Origin: an uncultured Porphyromonadaceae bacterium
GTDB lineage: Bacteria; Bacteroidota; Bacteroidia; Bacteroidales; Muribaculaceae
Reading direction: 5' to 3'
DNA: 23,336 bases
Assembly: GCA_902470475.1 (NCBI GenBank)
Contig: CABRGT010000027.1
Location: 1-23,336 of the forward strand
The position numbers were made by a program, and so were the translations under genes. Of this stretch, positions 1 through 9,175 are shown piece by piece (within the stretch, counting starts at the first letter, position 1; every line of letters starts with the position of its first letter). The notes under the pieces were generated by a model, which had not been told where the DNA came from, made no database searches, and saw nothing but the letters and a program-made list of their open reading frames with translations.

Positions 1-2
1 CG

Positions 3-224
3 CTCGGACGCACCGACACCGTGCCCGACCGACGGCAGGCCATCGCCACGGCCATAGCGGCGGCCCATCCGGGCGACGTGGTGCTCGTGGCCGGCAAGGG
101 ACACGAGACCTATCAGATAATCGGGACGGAGACCCTGCATTTCGACGACCGCGAGGAAGTGAGCCGCGCTCTGGAGGCACGCTGCCCCGCAACGGACATA
201 AACACATCAAAAAAAGAACAGTAA
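3..224 (+). CDS. murE: MurE ligase, C-terminal fragment (5' end outside window)
   Basis: This is the last 73 or so codons of UDP-N-acetylmuramoyl-tripeptide synthetase, the cytoplasmic ligase that adds the third stem-peptide residue of peptidoglycan. The reading frame is open from the window edge, so the start lies upstream; the GTG at 21 is an internal valine codon. The fragment carries the typical MurE ending, AGKGHETYQIIG followed by HFDDREEV, which belongs to the C-terminal Mur ligase domain. The DNPR-type motif that would separate diaminopimelate from lysine use is outside the window, so the amino acid added cannot be read here. It ends 6 bp before mraY on the same strand, as expected in a dcw operon. 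Confidence 0.93.
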   Translation, partial: LGRTDTVPDRRQAIATAIAAAHPGDVVLVAGKGHETYQIIGTETLHFDDREEVSRALEARCPATDINTSKKEQ

Positions 225-230
225 CGGACG

Positions 231-1484
231 ATGTTTTACTATCTGTTTGAATCATTACAGGATGCGGGAGTGCCCGGCGCACGCCTGTGGACCTACATCA
301 CTTTCCGCTCGGGCGTGGCATTCGTGATCGCGCTCATATTCGCCATCTTCGTAGGCAAGCGCCTGATCGAACGCCTGCAGAAAATGCAGGTGGGCGAGAT
401 CATCCGCAATCTCGACCTGGAGGGCCAGACCAAAAAGACCGGCACACCGACAATGGGCGGCGTGATAATCATACTGTCGATACTGGTACCGTGCCTTCTG
501 GTGGGAAACCTGAGCAGCGTGTACATGCTGCTGATGGTGTTCGCGACGCTGTGGCTCGGCACCCTCGGCTTCCTCGACGACTACAAAAAACTGACCAAGC
601 ACAACAAGGACGGCATCAAGGGCAAGTACAAGATCGTGGGCCAGCTCGGCGTGGCCGTGATACTGGCCGGAGTGATGTATTTCAACTCCGACATGGTGAT
701 CGTGCAGAACAATGAAGTGATCTCCGAAACGACCTCGCGCGTGGAGGAAGTGATCTACGACAGCGACGTGACCAAGGCTCCCGAGACGACTCTGCCGTTC
801 GTGAAGAACAACAACTTCGACTATTCGTGGCTGACTCAGTGGATGGGATCCGACGCCGGCGAGATCGGCGGATGGGTTGTGTTCCTGCTGATAGTGATGT
901 TCCTGGTGACGGCGACATCGAACGGCGCGAACCTCAACGACGGACTCGACGGCATGACAGCCGGGCTGAGCGCCATAGCGGCCACGGCGCTCGCGGTGAT
1001 GGCATACCTGGGAGGCAACGTGGTGTACTCGGCCTATCTCAACATAATGTACATACCGGGCAGCGAAGAGCTGGTGGTGTACATGGCGGCCTTCATCGGG
1101 GCGCTCATAGGCTTCCTGTGGTACAACAGCTACCCAGCCCAGGTATTCATGGGCGACACCGGGTCGCTGACTCTGGGCGGCATCATCGCCATCTACGCCG
1201 TGCTGATCCACAAGGAACTGCTGCTGCCGATCCTGTGCGCGCTGTTCTACATCGAGGACCTGTCGGTGGCCCTGCAGGTACTCTATTATAAGAAAACCGG
1301 CGGAAAGCGCATCTTCAAGATGGCTCCGCTGCACCACCACTTCCAGAAACCCGGCAATGCCGGCATCGACGCGCTGATCCAGCGGCCGATCGCTCCGGTG
1401 CCCGAAGCCAAGATCGTGACCCGCTTCTGGATCATCGGCATCATCCTGGCAGTGGTGACTTTCGTAACTCTCAAAATCCGCTAA
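231..1484 (+). CDS. mraY: Phospho-N-acetylmuramoyl-pentapeptide transferase MraY
   Basis: MraY moves phospho-MurNAc-pentapeptide from UDP to undecaprenyl phosphate at the inner membrane, making lipid I. The 417-residue polytopic protein shows the family signatures in order: the aspartate pair D116-D117 in FLDDYKK, NGANLNDGLDGM near 231-242, MGDTGS with D309, and the histidine cluster MAPLHHHFQKPG near 364-375. It is longer than the roughly 360 residues of E. coli MraY. The excess is mainly a polar, charged segment at about 155-210, between membrane helices, which I take to be the insertion common in Bacteroidetes. The start is an ATG 6 bp after murE. The stop codon directly abuts the murD ATG, so the two are probably translationally coupled. 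Confidence 0.97.
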   Translation: MFYYLFESLQDAGVPGARLWTYITFRSGVAFVIALIFAIFVGKRLIERLQKMQVGEIIRNLDLEGQTKKTGTPTMGGVIIILSILVPCLLVGNLSSVYMLLMVFATLWLGTLGFLDDYKKLTKHNKDGIKGKYKIVGQLGVAVILAGVMYFNSDMVIVQNNEVISETTSRVEEVIYDSDVTKAPETTLPFVKNNNFDYSWLTQWMGSDAGEIGGWVVFLLIVMFLVTATSNGANLNDGLDGMTAGLSAIAATALAVMAYLGGNVVYSAYLNIMYIPGSEELVVYMAAFIGALIGFLWYNSYPAQVFMGDTGSLTLGGIIAIYAVLIHKELLLPILCALFYIEDLSVALQVLYYKKTGGKRIFKMAPLHHHFQKPGNAGIDALIQRPIAPVPEAKIVTRFWIIGIILAVVTFVTLKIR

Positions 1485-2849
1485 ATGACAACAGATATGG
1501 AAAAGAAACGACTCGTGATACTCGGTGGCGGCGAAAGCGGCACCGGCGCGGCGATCCTGGGCAAGGACCGCGGATTCGACGTGTTTCTGAGCGACAGCGG
1601 CCCGATAGCAAAAAAATACACCGACGTGCTCGATGCCGAAGGTATCCCGTACGAACAGGGAGGCCACACGCCCGAGCTGATACTGAACGCCGACGAAGTC
1701 GTCAAAAGTCCCGGCATCCCGCTGACGGCGCCGCTGATCGTCGAACTGAGCAGCCGCGGCATCCCCGTCATCAGCGAGATCGAACTCGCGGGCCGCTACA
1801 CCGACTCAAAGATGGTGTGCATCACCGGCTCGAACGGCAAGACCACGACCACGTCGCTGATCTACCACATACTGCGACGCGCCGGCGTCGACGCCGGCCT
1901 GGCAGGCAACATCGGCAACTCCCTGGCCCTGCAGGTGGCCCGCGATCCGCACGAGGTCTACGTCATAGAACTGAGCAGCTTCCAGCTCGACAACATGTAC
2001 GACTTCAAGGCCAACATAGCCGTGCTGCTCAACATCACTCCCGACCACCTCGACCGCTACGACTACAAGATGCAGAACTATGTGAACGCCAAGTTCCGCA
2101 TCCTGCAGAACATGACGCCCACCGATTCGTTCATCTACTGGCACGACGACCCCGTGGTGAGCGCACAGCTCAAAACCATGGAGGTAGAGGCGGCCGTATA
2201 TCCCTTCGCCGAACACCGCGAGGAAGACACGGCGGCCTACATCGACGCCAACGACGAGATGGTGATCAACACCCCGGGGACGTCGCTGACGATGCCCCGC
2301 GCCGACCTTGCGCTGCACGGGCTGCACAACATCTACAACTCCATGGCCGCGAGCCTCAGCGCGGCTCTGCTCAACATCAGGCGCGAGGACATCCGCGCGG
2401 CGCTGAGCGACTTCGAGGGCGTTGAGCACCGGCTCGAGCCTGTGGAGACCATCGGCGGCGTCGAATGGATCAATGACTCGAAGGCCACCAACGTGAACTC
2501 GTGCTGGTACGCGCTGGAGTCGATGAAACGGCCTACCGTGCTGATTCTCGGCGGCAAGGACAAGGGCAACGACTACACCGAGATTCTGCCGCTGGTACGC
2601 GAGAAGGTAAAGGCCATCGTGGCCATGGGCAAGGACAACGCCAAGATCCTGGACTTCTTCGGAAAGAACACCGACCTGGAAGTAGCGGACACGCACTCGC
2701 TGGACGATGCCGTGGCAGCATGCGCGCGACTGGCCTCGGACGGCGACACGGTGCTTCTGTCGCCCTGCTGCGCGAGCTTCGACCTCTTCAAGAGCTACGA
2801 GGACCGCGGACGGCAGTTCAAGGACCGCGTGCGGGCACTGAAGAATTGA
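1485..2849 (+). CDS. murD: UDP-N-acetylmuramoyl-L-alanine--D-glutamate ligase MurD
   Basis: MurD is the cytoplasmic ATP-dependent ligase that adds D-glutamate to UDP-MurNAc-L-alanine. The 454-residue protein has a Rossmann-like N-terminal domain beginning VILGGGESG and the ATP-binding loop GSNGKTTT at 115-122. The central motif LNITPDHLDRYD follows, then INDSKATN in the region joining the central and C-terminal domains. Length fits the family. The ATG follows the mraY stop without a gap; a second in-frame ATG four codons later (1497) is an alternative start. It lies between mraY and ftsW in the standard Bacteroidetes dcw order. Confidence 0.97.
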   Translation: MTTDMEKKRLVILGGGESGTGAAILGKDRGFDVFLSDSGPIAKKYTDVLDAEGIPYEQGGHTPELILNADEVVKSPGIPLTAPLIVELSSRGIPVISEIELAGRYTDSKMVCITGSNGKTTTTSLIYHILRRAGVDAGLAGNIGNSLALQVARDPHEVYVIELSSFQLDNMYDFKANIAVLLNITPDHLDRYDYKMQNYVNAKFRILQNMTPTDSFIYWHDDPVVSAQLKTMEVEAAVYPFAEHREEDTAAYIDANDEMVINTPGTSLTMPRADLALHGLHNIYNSMAASLSAALLNIRREDIRAALSDFEGVEHRLEPVETIGGVEWINDSKATNVNSCWYALESMKRPTVLILGGKDKGNDYTEILPLVREKVKAIVAMGKDNAKILDFFGKNTDLEVADTHSLDDAVAACARLASDGDTVLLSPCCASFDLFKSYEDRGRQFKDRVRALKN

Positions 2850-2878
2850 AAAAAATCGGAATGCATAATTCATAATTA
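2850..2878. other. AT-rich spacer between murD and ftsW
   Basis: This 29-bp gap is strikingly AT-rich against the GC-rich genes on both sides. It holds a repetitive string, GCATAATTCATAATTAA, built from near-repeats of CATAATT. It does not match the Bacteroidetes promoter pattern and forms no good hairpin. It may be a trace of a dispersed short repeat or simply an untranslated linker. Confidence 0.4.
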
Positions 2879-4237
2879 ATGACAGCAGAAACTCTTACTC
2901 CTCAACAAGAAGCGTCGGCCACGCTTGCAGCCGACGCCCAGGCCGTGACGGCAGTGAAGCCGCGCGTCGACACCTACATATGGGGGTCGTACATAGCGCT
3001 TCTGATCGTGTCGGTGATCGAACTGTTCAGCGCCTCGTCGCAGGAGGTGCGGGTCGACGACATCTACGGGCCGATCATCCGCCATGCCATCTTCCTGGGA
3101 CTGGGCCTGGCGCTGATGCTGGCCATACAGCGCATCCACTTCCTGCGGCTGTACTACATCATACCGACGTTCGTGCTGGCATCCATAGCCATGATGGTGT
3201 GGGTGCTCGTGGGCGGCATCAAGATCAACGGCGTCAAGCGCGCATTCTCGCTGGGCGGCTTCATGGTGCTCCCGGCCGAATTCCTGAAACTGTCGGTGGC
3301 GCTGGGCATAGCCTGGATACTGGCACGCTCGCAGATCAAGGTCAAAGGCAAGCACGACGTCAGCAACGGCGGCCTGATAGCTTGTACTGTCCTGGTGGCC
3401 ATAAGCTCGGGCCTGCTGATCAACCAGGGACTGACGAACACCCTGCTGCTGATGGGCATATCGCTGGGCATGATGCTGATCGGCGGCGTGAGCTGGCGCA
3501 AGCTGGGCTATGTGGTGGCTATATATGCTGTGCTGGGCTGCGGACTGATGGCCTATAAGAAGCTGTCGGCACCGGAAGTCGTGATCACGCCGCAGGACAT
3601 CGAGCTGGCGAAGATCAACGGCACGGAAGTGGTAGGCACGGGCGACCGCGGCGACCGCTCGCACACATGGGTCAAGCGTATCGAACGCCACTTCCGCCTC
3701 AACAAAAGCGCCGACCGGATCACCGACGAGAACAAACAGGAGCAGCTGAGCTTCATAGCGCAGGCCCACGGAGGCCTGACAGGCGTAGGAATAGGCAACT
3801 CGCGCGAGAACGCACGCCTGCCGCTGGCTTTCTCCGACTATATCTTCGCGATTATCGTCGAGGAACTGGGAGCCGTCGTAGCCCTGGGTGTGATGGTCCT
3901 GTACCTCTTTCTCCTGGGCAGGGCGGGCAGGCTGGCGATGGTGTTCAAGAGCACGCTTCCGTGCCTGCTGGTGATAGGATGCGCGCTGGTGATCTGCCTG
4001 CAGGCACTATTCCACATCTGCATCGTGACAGGCGTGTTCCCCGTGTCGGGACAGCCGTTGCCGCTGATATCTAAGGGCGGCACGTCGATCATAGCGACGT
4101 CGATCGCCCTGGGCGTGATGCTGTCGGCCTCGCGCTGGGCGGCCCGCACCACCGACGGCGAGGAAAGCTTCCGGCGCGAGCTGAATTCGCTGCCGCAGGA
4201 AATCGCGAACGCCAACCCTTCCAACATAAAGAATTAA
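2879..4237 (+). CDS. ftsW: Septal peptidoglycan polymerase FtsW
   Basis: FtsW is the SEDS-family glycosyltransferase that polymerises lipid II at the division septum with its class B PBP partner. The 452-residue protein has about ten hydrophobic segments and the SEDS hallmarks. These include INGVKRAFSLGGF near 116-128, the loop ending LPLAFSDYIFAIIVEELG where D320 matches the conserved catalytic aspartate, and SGQPLPLISKGGTS near the C-terminus. It is longer than the E. coli protein. It has a hydrophilic N-terminal extension of about 30 residues and a polar insert at about 230-290 in the large extracytoplasmic loop. The usual PDxG-like motif after the fourth helix reads NQGLTN here. Position between murD and murG supports FtsW over RodA. 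Confidence 0.95.
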   Translation: MTAETLTPQQEASATLAADAQAVTAVKPRVDTYIWGSYIALLIVSVIELFSASSQEVRVDDIYGPIIRHAIFLGLGLALMLAIQRIHFLRLYYIIPTFVLASIAMMVWVLVGGIKINGVKRAFSLGGFMVLPAEFLKLSVALGIAWILARSQIKVKGKHDVSNGGLIACTVLVAISSGLLINQGLTNTLLLMGISLGMMLIGGVSWRKLGYVVAIYAVLGCGLMAYKKLSAPEVVITPQDIELAKINGTEVVGTGDRGDRSHTWVKRIERHFRLNKSADRITDENKQEQLSFIAQAHGGLTGVGIGNSRENARLPLAFSDYIFAIIVEELGAVVALGVMVLYLFLLGRAGRLAMVFKSTLPCLLVIGCALVICLQALFHICIVTGVFPVSGQPLPLISKGGTSIIATSIALGVMLSASRWAARTTDGEESFRRELNSLPQEIANANPSNIKN

Positions 4238-4257
4238 AAACTTAAAATCAAGGCACT

Positions 4258-5376
4258 ATGAGCGACACCTTCAAGCGAGTACTGATAAGCGGCGGTGGCA
4301 CCGGAGGTCACATTTTCCCGGCCCTGTCGATAGCGGCGGCCATCAAGCGCCGCAGCCCCGGCTGTGAGATTCTGTTCGTAGGCGCGCAGGGCCGCATGGA
4401 GATGGAACGCGTGCCGGCGGCCGGCTTTCCGATCAAGGGACTGCCTGTGGCCGGATTTGACCGCAAACGCCCCTGGCGCAACGTGGCCGTGCTGTGGAAA
4501 CTATGGAAGTCGCTGCGCATGGCCCGGAAGATCGTGAAGGACTTCAGGCCCCAGCTGGCGATCGGCGTGGGCGGATATGCGTCGGGGCCGACACTGAAAG
4601 CGGCGCAGCGGGCCGGAGTGCCGACACTGCTGCAGGAACAGAATTCCTACGCCGGAGTGACGAACAAACTGCTGGCGTCGAAAGCCGGCGTCGTGTGCAC
4701 GGCCTACGAAGGCATGGAGCGGTTCTTTCCGGCCGGAAACATCATACTGACCGGCAATCCGGTGCGGTCGGCGCTCATGGGCGTGTCCATGACTCCGGCC
4801 GAGGCAAAGCAGGCTCTCGGATTCGATCCGGAACGTCCGCTTGTAATGGTCGTGGGCGGTTCGCTCGGCGCACGGACAATCAATCAGAGCATGGCCGCGG
4901 GACTTGACCGGCTGCTCGACGGCAACGTGCAGGTGCTGTGGCAAACGGGGCGCTCGGGCGAGGACACCGGCCGCGAGGCTACCGCCGGCCGAAAGGACGT
5001 GAAGGCGACCCCCTTCATCTCCGACATGGCCACAGCCTACCGCGCCGCCGACCTGGTGGTGTCGCGCGCCGGAGCCGGCACCATCAGCGAGCTGCAGCTG
5101 CTCGGCAAGGCCACTGTGCTGGTGCCGTCGCCCAACGTGGCCGAGGACCATCAGCGCAAGAACGCGCAGGCACTGGCCGACCGCGACGCCGCCGTGATGA
5201 TCCTCGACGCCGACGCACCATCGCAGCTTGTCGGTGAAATCAAAAAGCTGATGGCCGACCCCGACGCACGGCGGCGGCTGAGCGAGAACATATCCGGGAT
5301 GGCTCTGCGCGACGCCGACGAGAAAATCGCCGACGCAGCCGAGTCACTGATCAAAAAATCTGAATCCGAAAAATGA
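4258..5376 (+). CDS. murG: UDP-GlcNAc:lipid I N-acetylglucosaminyltransferase MurG
   Basis: MurG is the peripheral membrane GT28-family enzyme that adds GlcNAc to lipid I to give lipid II on the inner face of the membrane. The 372-residue protein has the N-terminal glycine-rich loop GGGTGGH at 12-18. It continues with IGVGGYASGP, the QEQNSYAGVTNKLL segment, LTGNPVR, and the donor-binding motif SRAGAGTISEL followed by VPSPNVAEDHQRKNA. All are standard for MurG and the length is normal. It starts 20 bp after ftsW and its stop overlaps the murC start by ATGA, so MurG and MurC are probably translationally coupled. Confidence 0.97.
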   Translation: MSDTFKRVLISGGGTGGHIFPALSIAAAIKRRSPGCEILFVGAQGRMEMERVPAAGFPIKGLPVAGFDRKRPWRNVAVLWKLWKSLRMARKIVKDFRPQLAIGVGGYASGPTLKAAQRAGVPTLLQEQNSYAGVTNKLLASKAGVVCTAYEGMERFFPAGNIILTGNPVRSALMGVSMTPAEAKQALGFDPERPLVMVVGGSLGARTINQSMAAGLDRLLDGNVQVLWQTGRSGEDTGREATAGRKDVKATPFISDMATAYRAADLVVSRAGAGTISELQLLGKATVLVPSPNVAEDHQRKNAQALADRDAAVMILDADAPSQLVGEIKKLMADPDARRRLSENISGMALRDADEKIADAAESLIKKSESEK

Positions 5377-6773
5377 AACGAGTCTACTTCATAGGCGCCG
5401 GCGGCATAGGCATGGCCGCGCTGGAACGCTATTTCCTGTCGAAGGGAATGAAAGTGGCCGGCTACGACCGCTTCCCTACGGCTCTTACCGACGAACTGAT
5501 CCGCGAAGGAGTCGACATTGTGTTCGACGATGATGTGTCGCTCATCCCGGAGGAATTCCGCCAGCCGTCGGATGACACACTGGTGGTGTACACGCCTGCC
5601 GTCCCGGCCGACGCGGCCATCATGTCGTACTTCAGCCGCGGAGGCTTCAATCCGGTGAAACGCGCGGCCGCCCTGGGGCGCATCACGGAGTCGTCGAAGG
5701 CGATCTGCGTGGCGGGCACACACGGCAAGACCACTACCTCGTCTATAGCAGCACACATCCTGCACGAGTCCTCCATGGGCTGCAACGCTTTCCTGGGCGG
5801 CATCCTGCTGGGCTACAACAGCAACCTGATGCTGTCGGCCACGTCGCCCTTCTCGGTGGCCGAGGCCGACGAATACGACCGCTCGTTCCACCGCCTGACT
5901 CCCTACATAGCCGTGATCACGGCCACCGACCCCGACCACCTCGACATCTATGGCACGGAGGAGGCTTACCTGGAGTCGTTCGCCCACTTCACGGAACTGA
6001 TCCGTCCCGGCGGCAAGCTACTGGTCCACACAGGCCTGAAACTTGTTCCAAGGCCAGGCAAGGAAGTGGAGACCTTCACATACAGCCGCCACGAGGGCGA
6101 CTATCACGCCGAAAATATCCGTCGCGGCGACGGACGCATCGTGTTCGACTTCATCTATCCCGGCGGACGGCTCGATGATGTCGAGCTGGGCGTACCTGTC
6201 GACATCAACATCGACAACGCCATCGCGGCCATGGGCGCCGTGCATCTCAGCGGAGCTTTCGAACCGGAGAACGTGCGCAAGGCCATGGCATCCTTCCCGG
6301 GCGTGGAACGGCGGTTCCAGTGCCACCTGCGGCAGCCCGGGCCGGACGGGAAAGTCGTGATCGACGACTACGCGCATCACCCCGACGAGCTGGCATCGTC
6401 GATCCGCTCGGTGAAGGCTCTCTACCCCGGCCGCCATCTGACCGTCGCTTTCCAGCCGCATCTCTATACGCGCACCCGCGACTTCGCTCCCGAATTCGCC
6501 GAGGCTCTGTCGATGGCCGACGCCGTGGTGCTGGCCGATATCTATCCGGCCCGCGAAGAACCTATCGAGGGCGTGACGTCGAAAATCATTTTCGACCGGA
6601 TTAATGTGGCCGACAAAGTGATGATTTCGAAAGAAGATTTTGTAAATACGCTGAAAAAACGTAACTTTGACATATTATTGACTGCCGGAGCCGGCGACAT
6701 GAGCTTCAGCGTGCCTGCGCTGTGCCGTGCCATCGACCCCGCGCACACGATTAATTACGTAAACGACAAATGA
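5373..6773 (+). CDS. murC: UDP-N-acetylmuramate--L-alanine ligase MurC
   Basis: MurC is the cytoplasmic ligase that starts the stem peptide by joining L-alanine to UDP-MurNAc. The 466-residue protein opens with the nucleotide-binding segment FIGAGGIGMAAL. It carries the P-loop GTHGKTTT at 115-122, the central AEADEYDRSF and TDPDHLDIYG motifs, and DDYAHHPDE at the start of the C-terminal domain. GTHGKT together with the YAHHP signature separates it from MurD, MurE and MurF; Mpl is a close relative, but its usual place is not the dcw cluster. It overlaps murG upstream and ftsQ downstream, each by 4 bp. Confidence 0.96.
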   Translation: MKRVYFIGAGGIGMAALERYFLSKGMKVAGYDRFPTALTDELIREGVDIVFDDDVSLIPEEFRQPSDDTLVVYTPAVPADAAIMSYFSRGGFNPVKRAAALGRITESSKAICVAGTHGKTTTSSIAAHILHESSMGCNAFLGGILLGYNSNLMLSATSPFSVAEADEYDRSFHRLTPYIAVITATDPDHLDIYGTEEAYLESFAHFTELIRPGGKLLVHTGLKLVPRPGKEVETFTYSRHEGDYHAENIRRGDGRIVFDFIYPGGRLDDVELGVPVDINIDNAIAAMGAVHLSGAFEPENVRKAMASFPGVERRFQCHLRQPGPDGKVVIDDYAHHPDELASSIRSVKALYPGRHLTVAFQPHLYTRTRDFAPEFAEALSMADAVVLADIYPAREEPIEGVTSKIIFDRINVADKVMISKEDFVNTLKKRNFDILLTAGAGDMSFSVPALCRAIDPAHTINYVNDK

Positions 6774-7618
6774 TTAACCGCCATCCGCTCGTTGCATTCT
6801 GCCTTACGGTAGTCCTGCTGGTCTACCTGGCATTCTCTCTGCCTGCGACAGCCGAGATGGCCCGCGACGACTATTTCACCGCATGCCGCATCAATGTGGC
6901 CGACTCGCTGCACACGGGATTCGTCAGCGAGGCCGACATATCGGCCGAATGCGGCGGTATCATGCAGTGGATCGGACAGCGGCGCCGCGGCGAAGTGAGC
7001 CTGTCGGCGCTTGAGGCGACGCTGCGCCGGTGCGACAAGATAGAACACGTGAACGTGAGCGTGCACAACGACGGCTCGCTTGCGATCGACGTGGTGCCGA
7101 TGGTGCCGGTAGCGCGCGTGTTCGACGTGGACGCCTCGTACTATATCAACACCGAGGGCAAACGCATATCGGCCGACCCGCGCTATCACGTTGACGTGCC
7201 GGTGGTGGTGGGCTACTTCCCGGCCGAGCGGCCGGCGACGCGCCTGCTGCCGCTGCTCGACTACATATCGGCCGACGAGGAACTCGACGCCCTGGTGTCG
7301 ACCGTGAAGCAGGAGCGCGACGGCGACATAATCATCGTGCCCAACATCCGCGGCCACGTAGTAAACTTCGGCGACACGAGCCGGGTGGCCGACAAGTTCG
7401 GACGCCTGACAGCCTTCTACCGCAACGTGATGCCGCGCCGCGGCTGGGAGATGTACGACACGGTCAGCGTCAAGTGGGGAGGCCGCGTGGTGGCCACCCG
7501 CCGCGACAAGGCTCTCAACACATCGATGCTGGCCGCGGCCACCGAGGAGTTCGACGACATCGACGACATGGAGACAATGGTGACGCCGCTGCACACCGAC
7601 TCGACCGTAATACAGTGA
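6770..7618 (+). CDS. ftsQ: Cell division protein FtsQ
   Basis: FtsQ is a bitopic inner-membrane protein that links early and late divisome proteins. The 282-residue protein has a short cytoplasmic N-terminus and one hydrophobic helix at about 8-26. A POTRA-like region at about 38-110 contains the segment with CDKIEHVNVSVHNDGSLAIDV. A beta-rich periplasmic domain follows to about 245, then an acidic tail. Sequence conservation is low, as is usual for FtsQ, so the name rests on this architecture and on the position between murC and ftsA. Its start overlaps the murC stop by ATGA. Confidence 0.9.
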   Translation: MINRHPLVAFCLTVVLLVYLAFSLPATAEMARDDYFTACRINVADSLHTGFVSEADISAECGGIMQWIGQRRRGEVSLSALEATLRRCDKIEHVNVSVHNDGSLAIDVVPMVPVARVFDVDASYYINTEGKRISADPRYHVDVPVVVGYFPAERPATRLLPLLDYISADEELDALVSTVKQERDGDIIIVPNIRGHVVNFGDTSRVADKFGRLTAFYRNVMPRRGWEMYDTVSVKWGGRVVATRRDKALNTSMLAAATEEFDDIDDMETMVTPLHTDSTVIQ

Positions 7619-7664
7619 AAAGCAAACAGAGTATCAGACAACATACAGCCAAAAACAACAGAAA

Positions 7665-9146
7665 ATGGAATCCAGATATATCGTAGCCGTCGAGATCGGC
7701 AGTTCGAAGATCAAGGGCATCGTGGCGGCCGTGGATGAGGCCGCGGGCATCACGGTGATCGCCGTGGAGGAGACAGACTCGGCCGACAGCGTGCGCCATG
7801 GCCGCGTGCAGAACGCGCGCGAGGTCGGCATCCGCGTCAACGAGATCATCCGCCGGCTCGAAAACAACCCGCGACTGGCCAACGGCACGATCCGCTCGGT
7901 GTACGTGTCGAACGGAGGCCGCTCCGTGGTGTCGCGTCCGGCACAGGCCGACATAAGCCTCGGCGGCGACGTCGAGATAACCGCCATGACGCTGGAGAAA
8001 CTCCACAAGGAGGCGCGCTACAATCTGGCGACCGACCGCGACGTACTGGCCATCAGCGACCGTCGGTTCACGGTCGACGGCACCGAAGTGAAAAAGATCG
8101 TGGGCACGTTCGGCAGCTCGGTACGCGGCGAATTCACCATCGTGACAGTATCGCCCGAGAACCGCCGGAATCTGGAGAGGGTGCGCATCGAATCGCGCGG
8201 CACCGATATTCCGCGGCAGTACATACCGCGCCCCGTGGCCCTGGCCGACATGCTTCTGAGCGACAGCGAGCGGCAGCTGGGCAGCGTACTGATAGACTTC
8301 GGCGCCGAGACCACGACCCTGGCCGTGTACCGCGACAACGCCCTGCAGCTGATGGCCACCCTGCCAATGGGCGGCGTGAACATCACGCGCGACCTCAGCA
8401 CAGGTCTGGGCGTGACGGTGGAAGTTGCCGAGAATATCAAGATGACCAAGGGCCGCGCCGTAGCCGAGCGACTCAAGAATATGACAGCCGACGACGAATC
8501 GGCCGAGATAGTCAACTATGTGTCGGCCCGTGCCGGCGAGATCATCGCCAACGTGGTCAACTATCTTGAGCATGCGGACATAAAGATCGGAGATCTGCCG
8601 GGCGGCATCGTCATCACCGGCGGCGGATCGCAGCTGGCCGGCCTGGACGAGATGCTGGCCACGCAGACCAAGGCGAAGGTGCGCCACGCGGCCATCGACG
8701 CCACCATAGGCGGCGCGCCCTACAACACGGTGAAAAACGCCGACGTGATAGCGATGGTGCGATATGCGGCCGCACAGAGCGCCGACACATGCCTCGTGTT
8801 CGCCGACACCGCAACTGATACGGCCGAGACCGAAAGAGGCGCCGCCGCACAGGGCGCGACCGGCCGACCGACAGTCCGCACCACCGAACGGCCAGCACAG
8901 ACCTACACTCCAGCGCAGAGCGGCACTCGACGTGCGCCGGCACTCGATGATCCCGGCCTGCTACACGACGATCCGGACGATATACTGGTCGATCCCGTCA
9001 TCGACGACGACGAGCTGCCCACCCCGGAAAAGGGCGAAAGCGCCAACGTCACCCGCAAGCGCCTGCTCGAACGCCTGAAGACGTTCTTCACAAAGCCTAC
9101 CGAGGACGACGACCTCGACAGTACGGGCGAAAATGATCTCGATTAA
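7665..9146 (+). CDS. ftsA: Cell division protein FtsA
   Basis: FtsA is the actin-like ATPase that anchors FtsZ filaments to the cytoplasmic membrane. The 493-residue protein shows phosphate-1 motif VAVEIGSSKIKGIV at 7-20, phosphate-2 motif LIDFGAETTTLAVY near 209-222, and the adenosine motif IVITGGGSQLAGL near 315-326. The FtsA-specific 1C subdomain lies between the first two. It is about 70 residues longer than E. coli FtsA. Residues 383-460 form a low-complexity, probably disordered linker, ahead of a basic amphipathic helix KRLLERLKTFFTK at about 474-486. That helix is the expected membrane-targeting sequence, but here it is followed by a short acidic tail. It sits 29 bp before ftsZ. Confidence 0.96.
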   Translation: MESRYIVAVEIGSSKIKGIVAAVDEAAGITVIAVEETDSADSVRHGRVQNAREVGIRVNEIIRRLENNPRLANGTIRSVYVSNGGRSVVSRPAQADISLGGDVEITAMTLEKLHKEARYNLATDRDVLAISDRRFTVDGTEVKKIVGTFGSSVRGEFTIVTVSPENRRNLERVRIESRGTDIPRQYIPRPVALADMLLSDSERQLGSVLIDFGAETTTLAVYRDNALQLMATLPMGGVNITRDLSTGLGVTVEVAENIKMTKGRAVAERLKNMTADDESAEIVNYVSARAGEIIANVVNYLEHADIKIGDLPGGIVITGGGSQLAGLDEMLATQTKAKVRHAAIDATIGGAPYNTVKNADVIAMVRYAAAQSADTCLVFADTATDTAETERGAAAQGATGRPTVRTTERPAQTYTPAQSGTRRAPALDDPGLLHDDPDDILVDPVIDDDELPTPEKGESANVTRKRLLERLKTFFTKPTEDDDLDSTGENDLD

Positions 9147-9175
9147 CTCACCACTCAAACAGATTTAAGAAAGCA

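Noticed and set aside
255..1667. Long open frame on the minus strand opposite mraY and murD (and similar long frames opposite murD, ftsW, ftsA and the MFS gene)
   Set aside because: These are by-products of GC-rich codon use in the true genes. The predicted proteins are rich in H, R and V with no recognisable domain, and the sense-strand genes have full family motifs.
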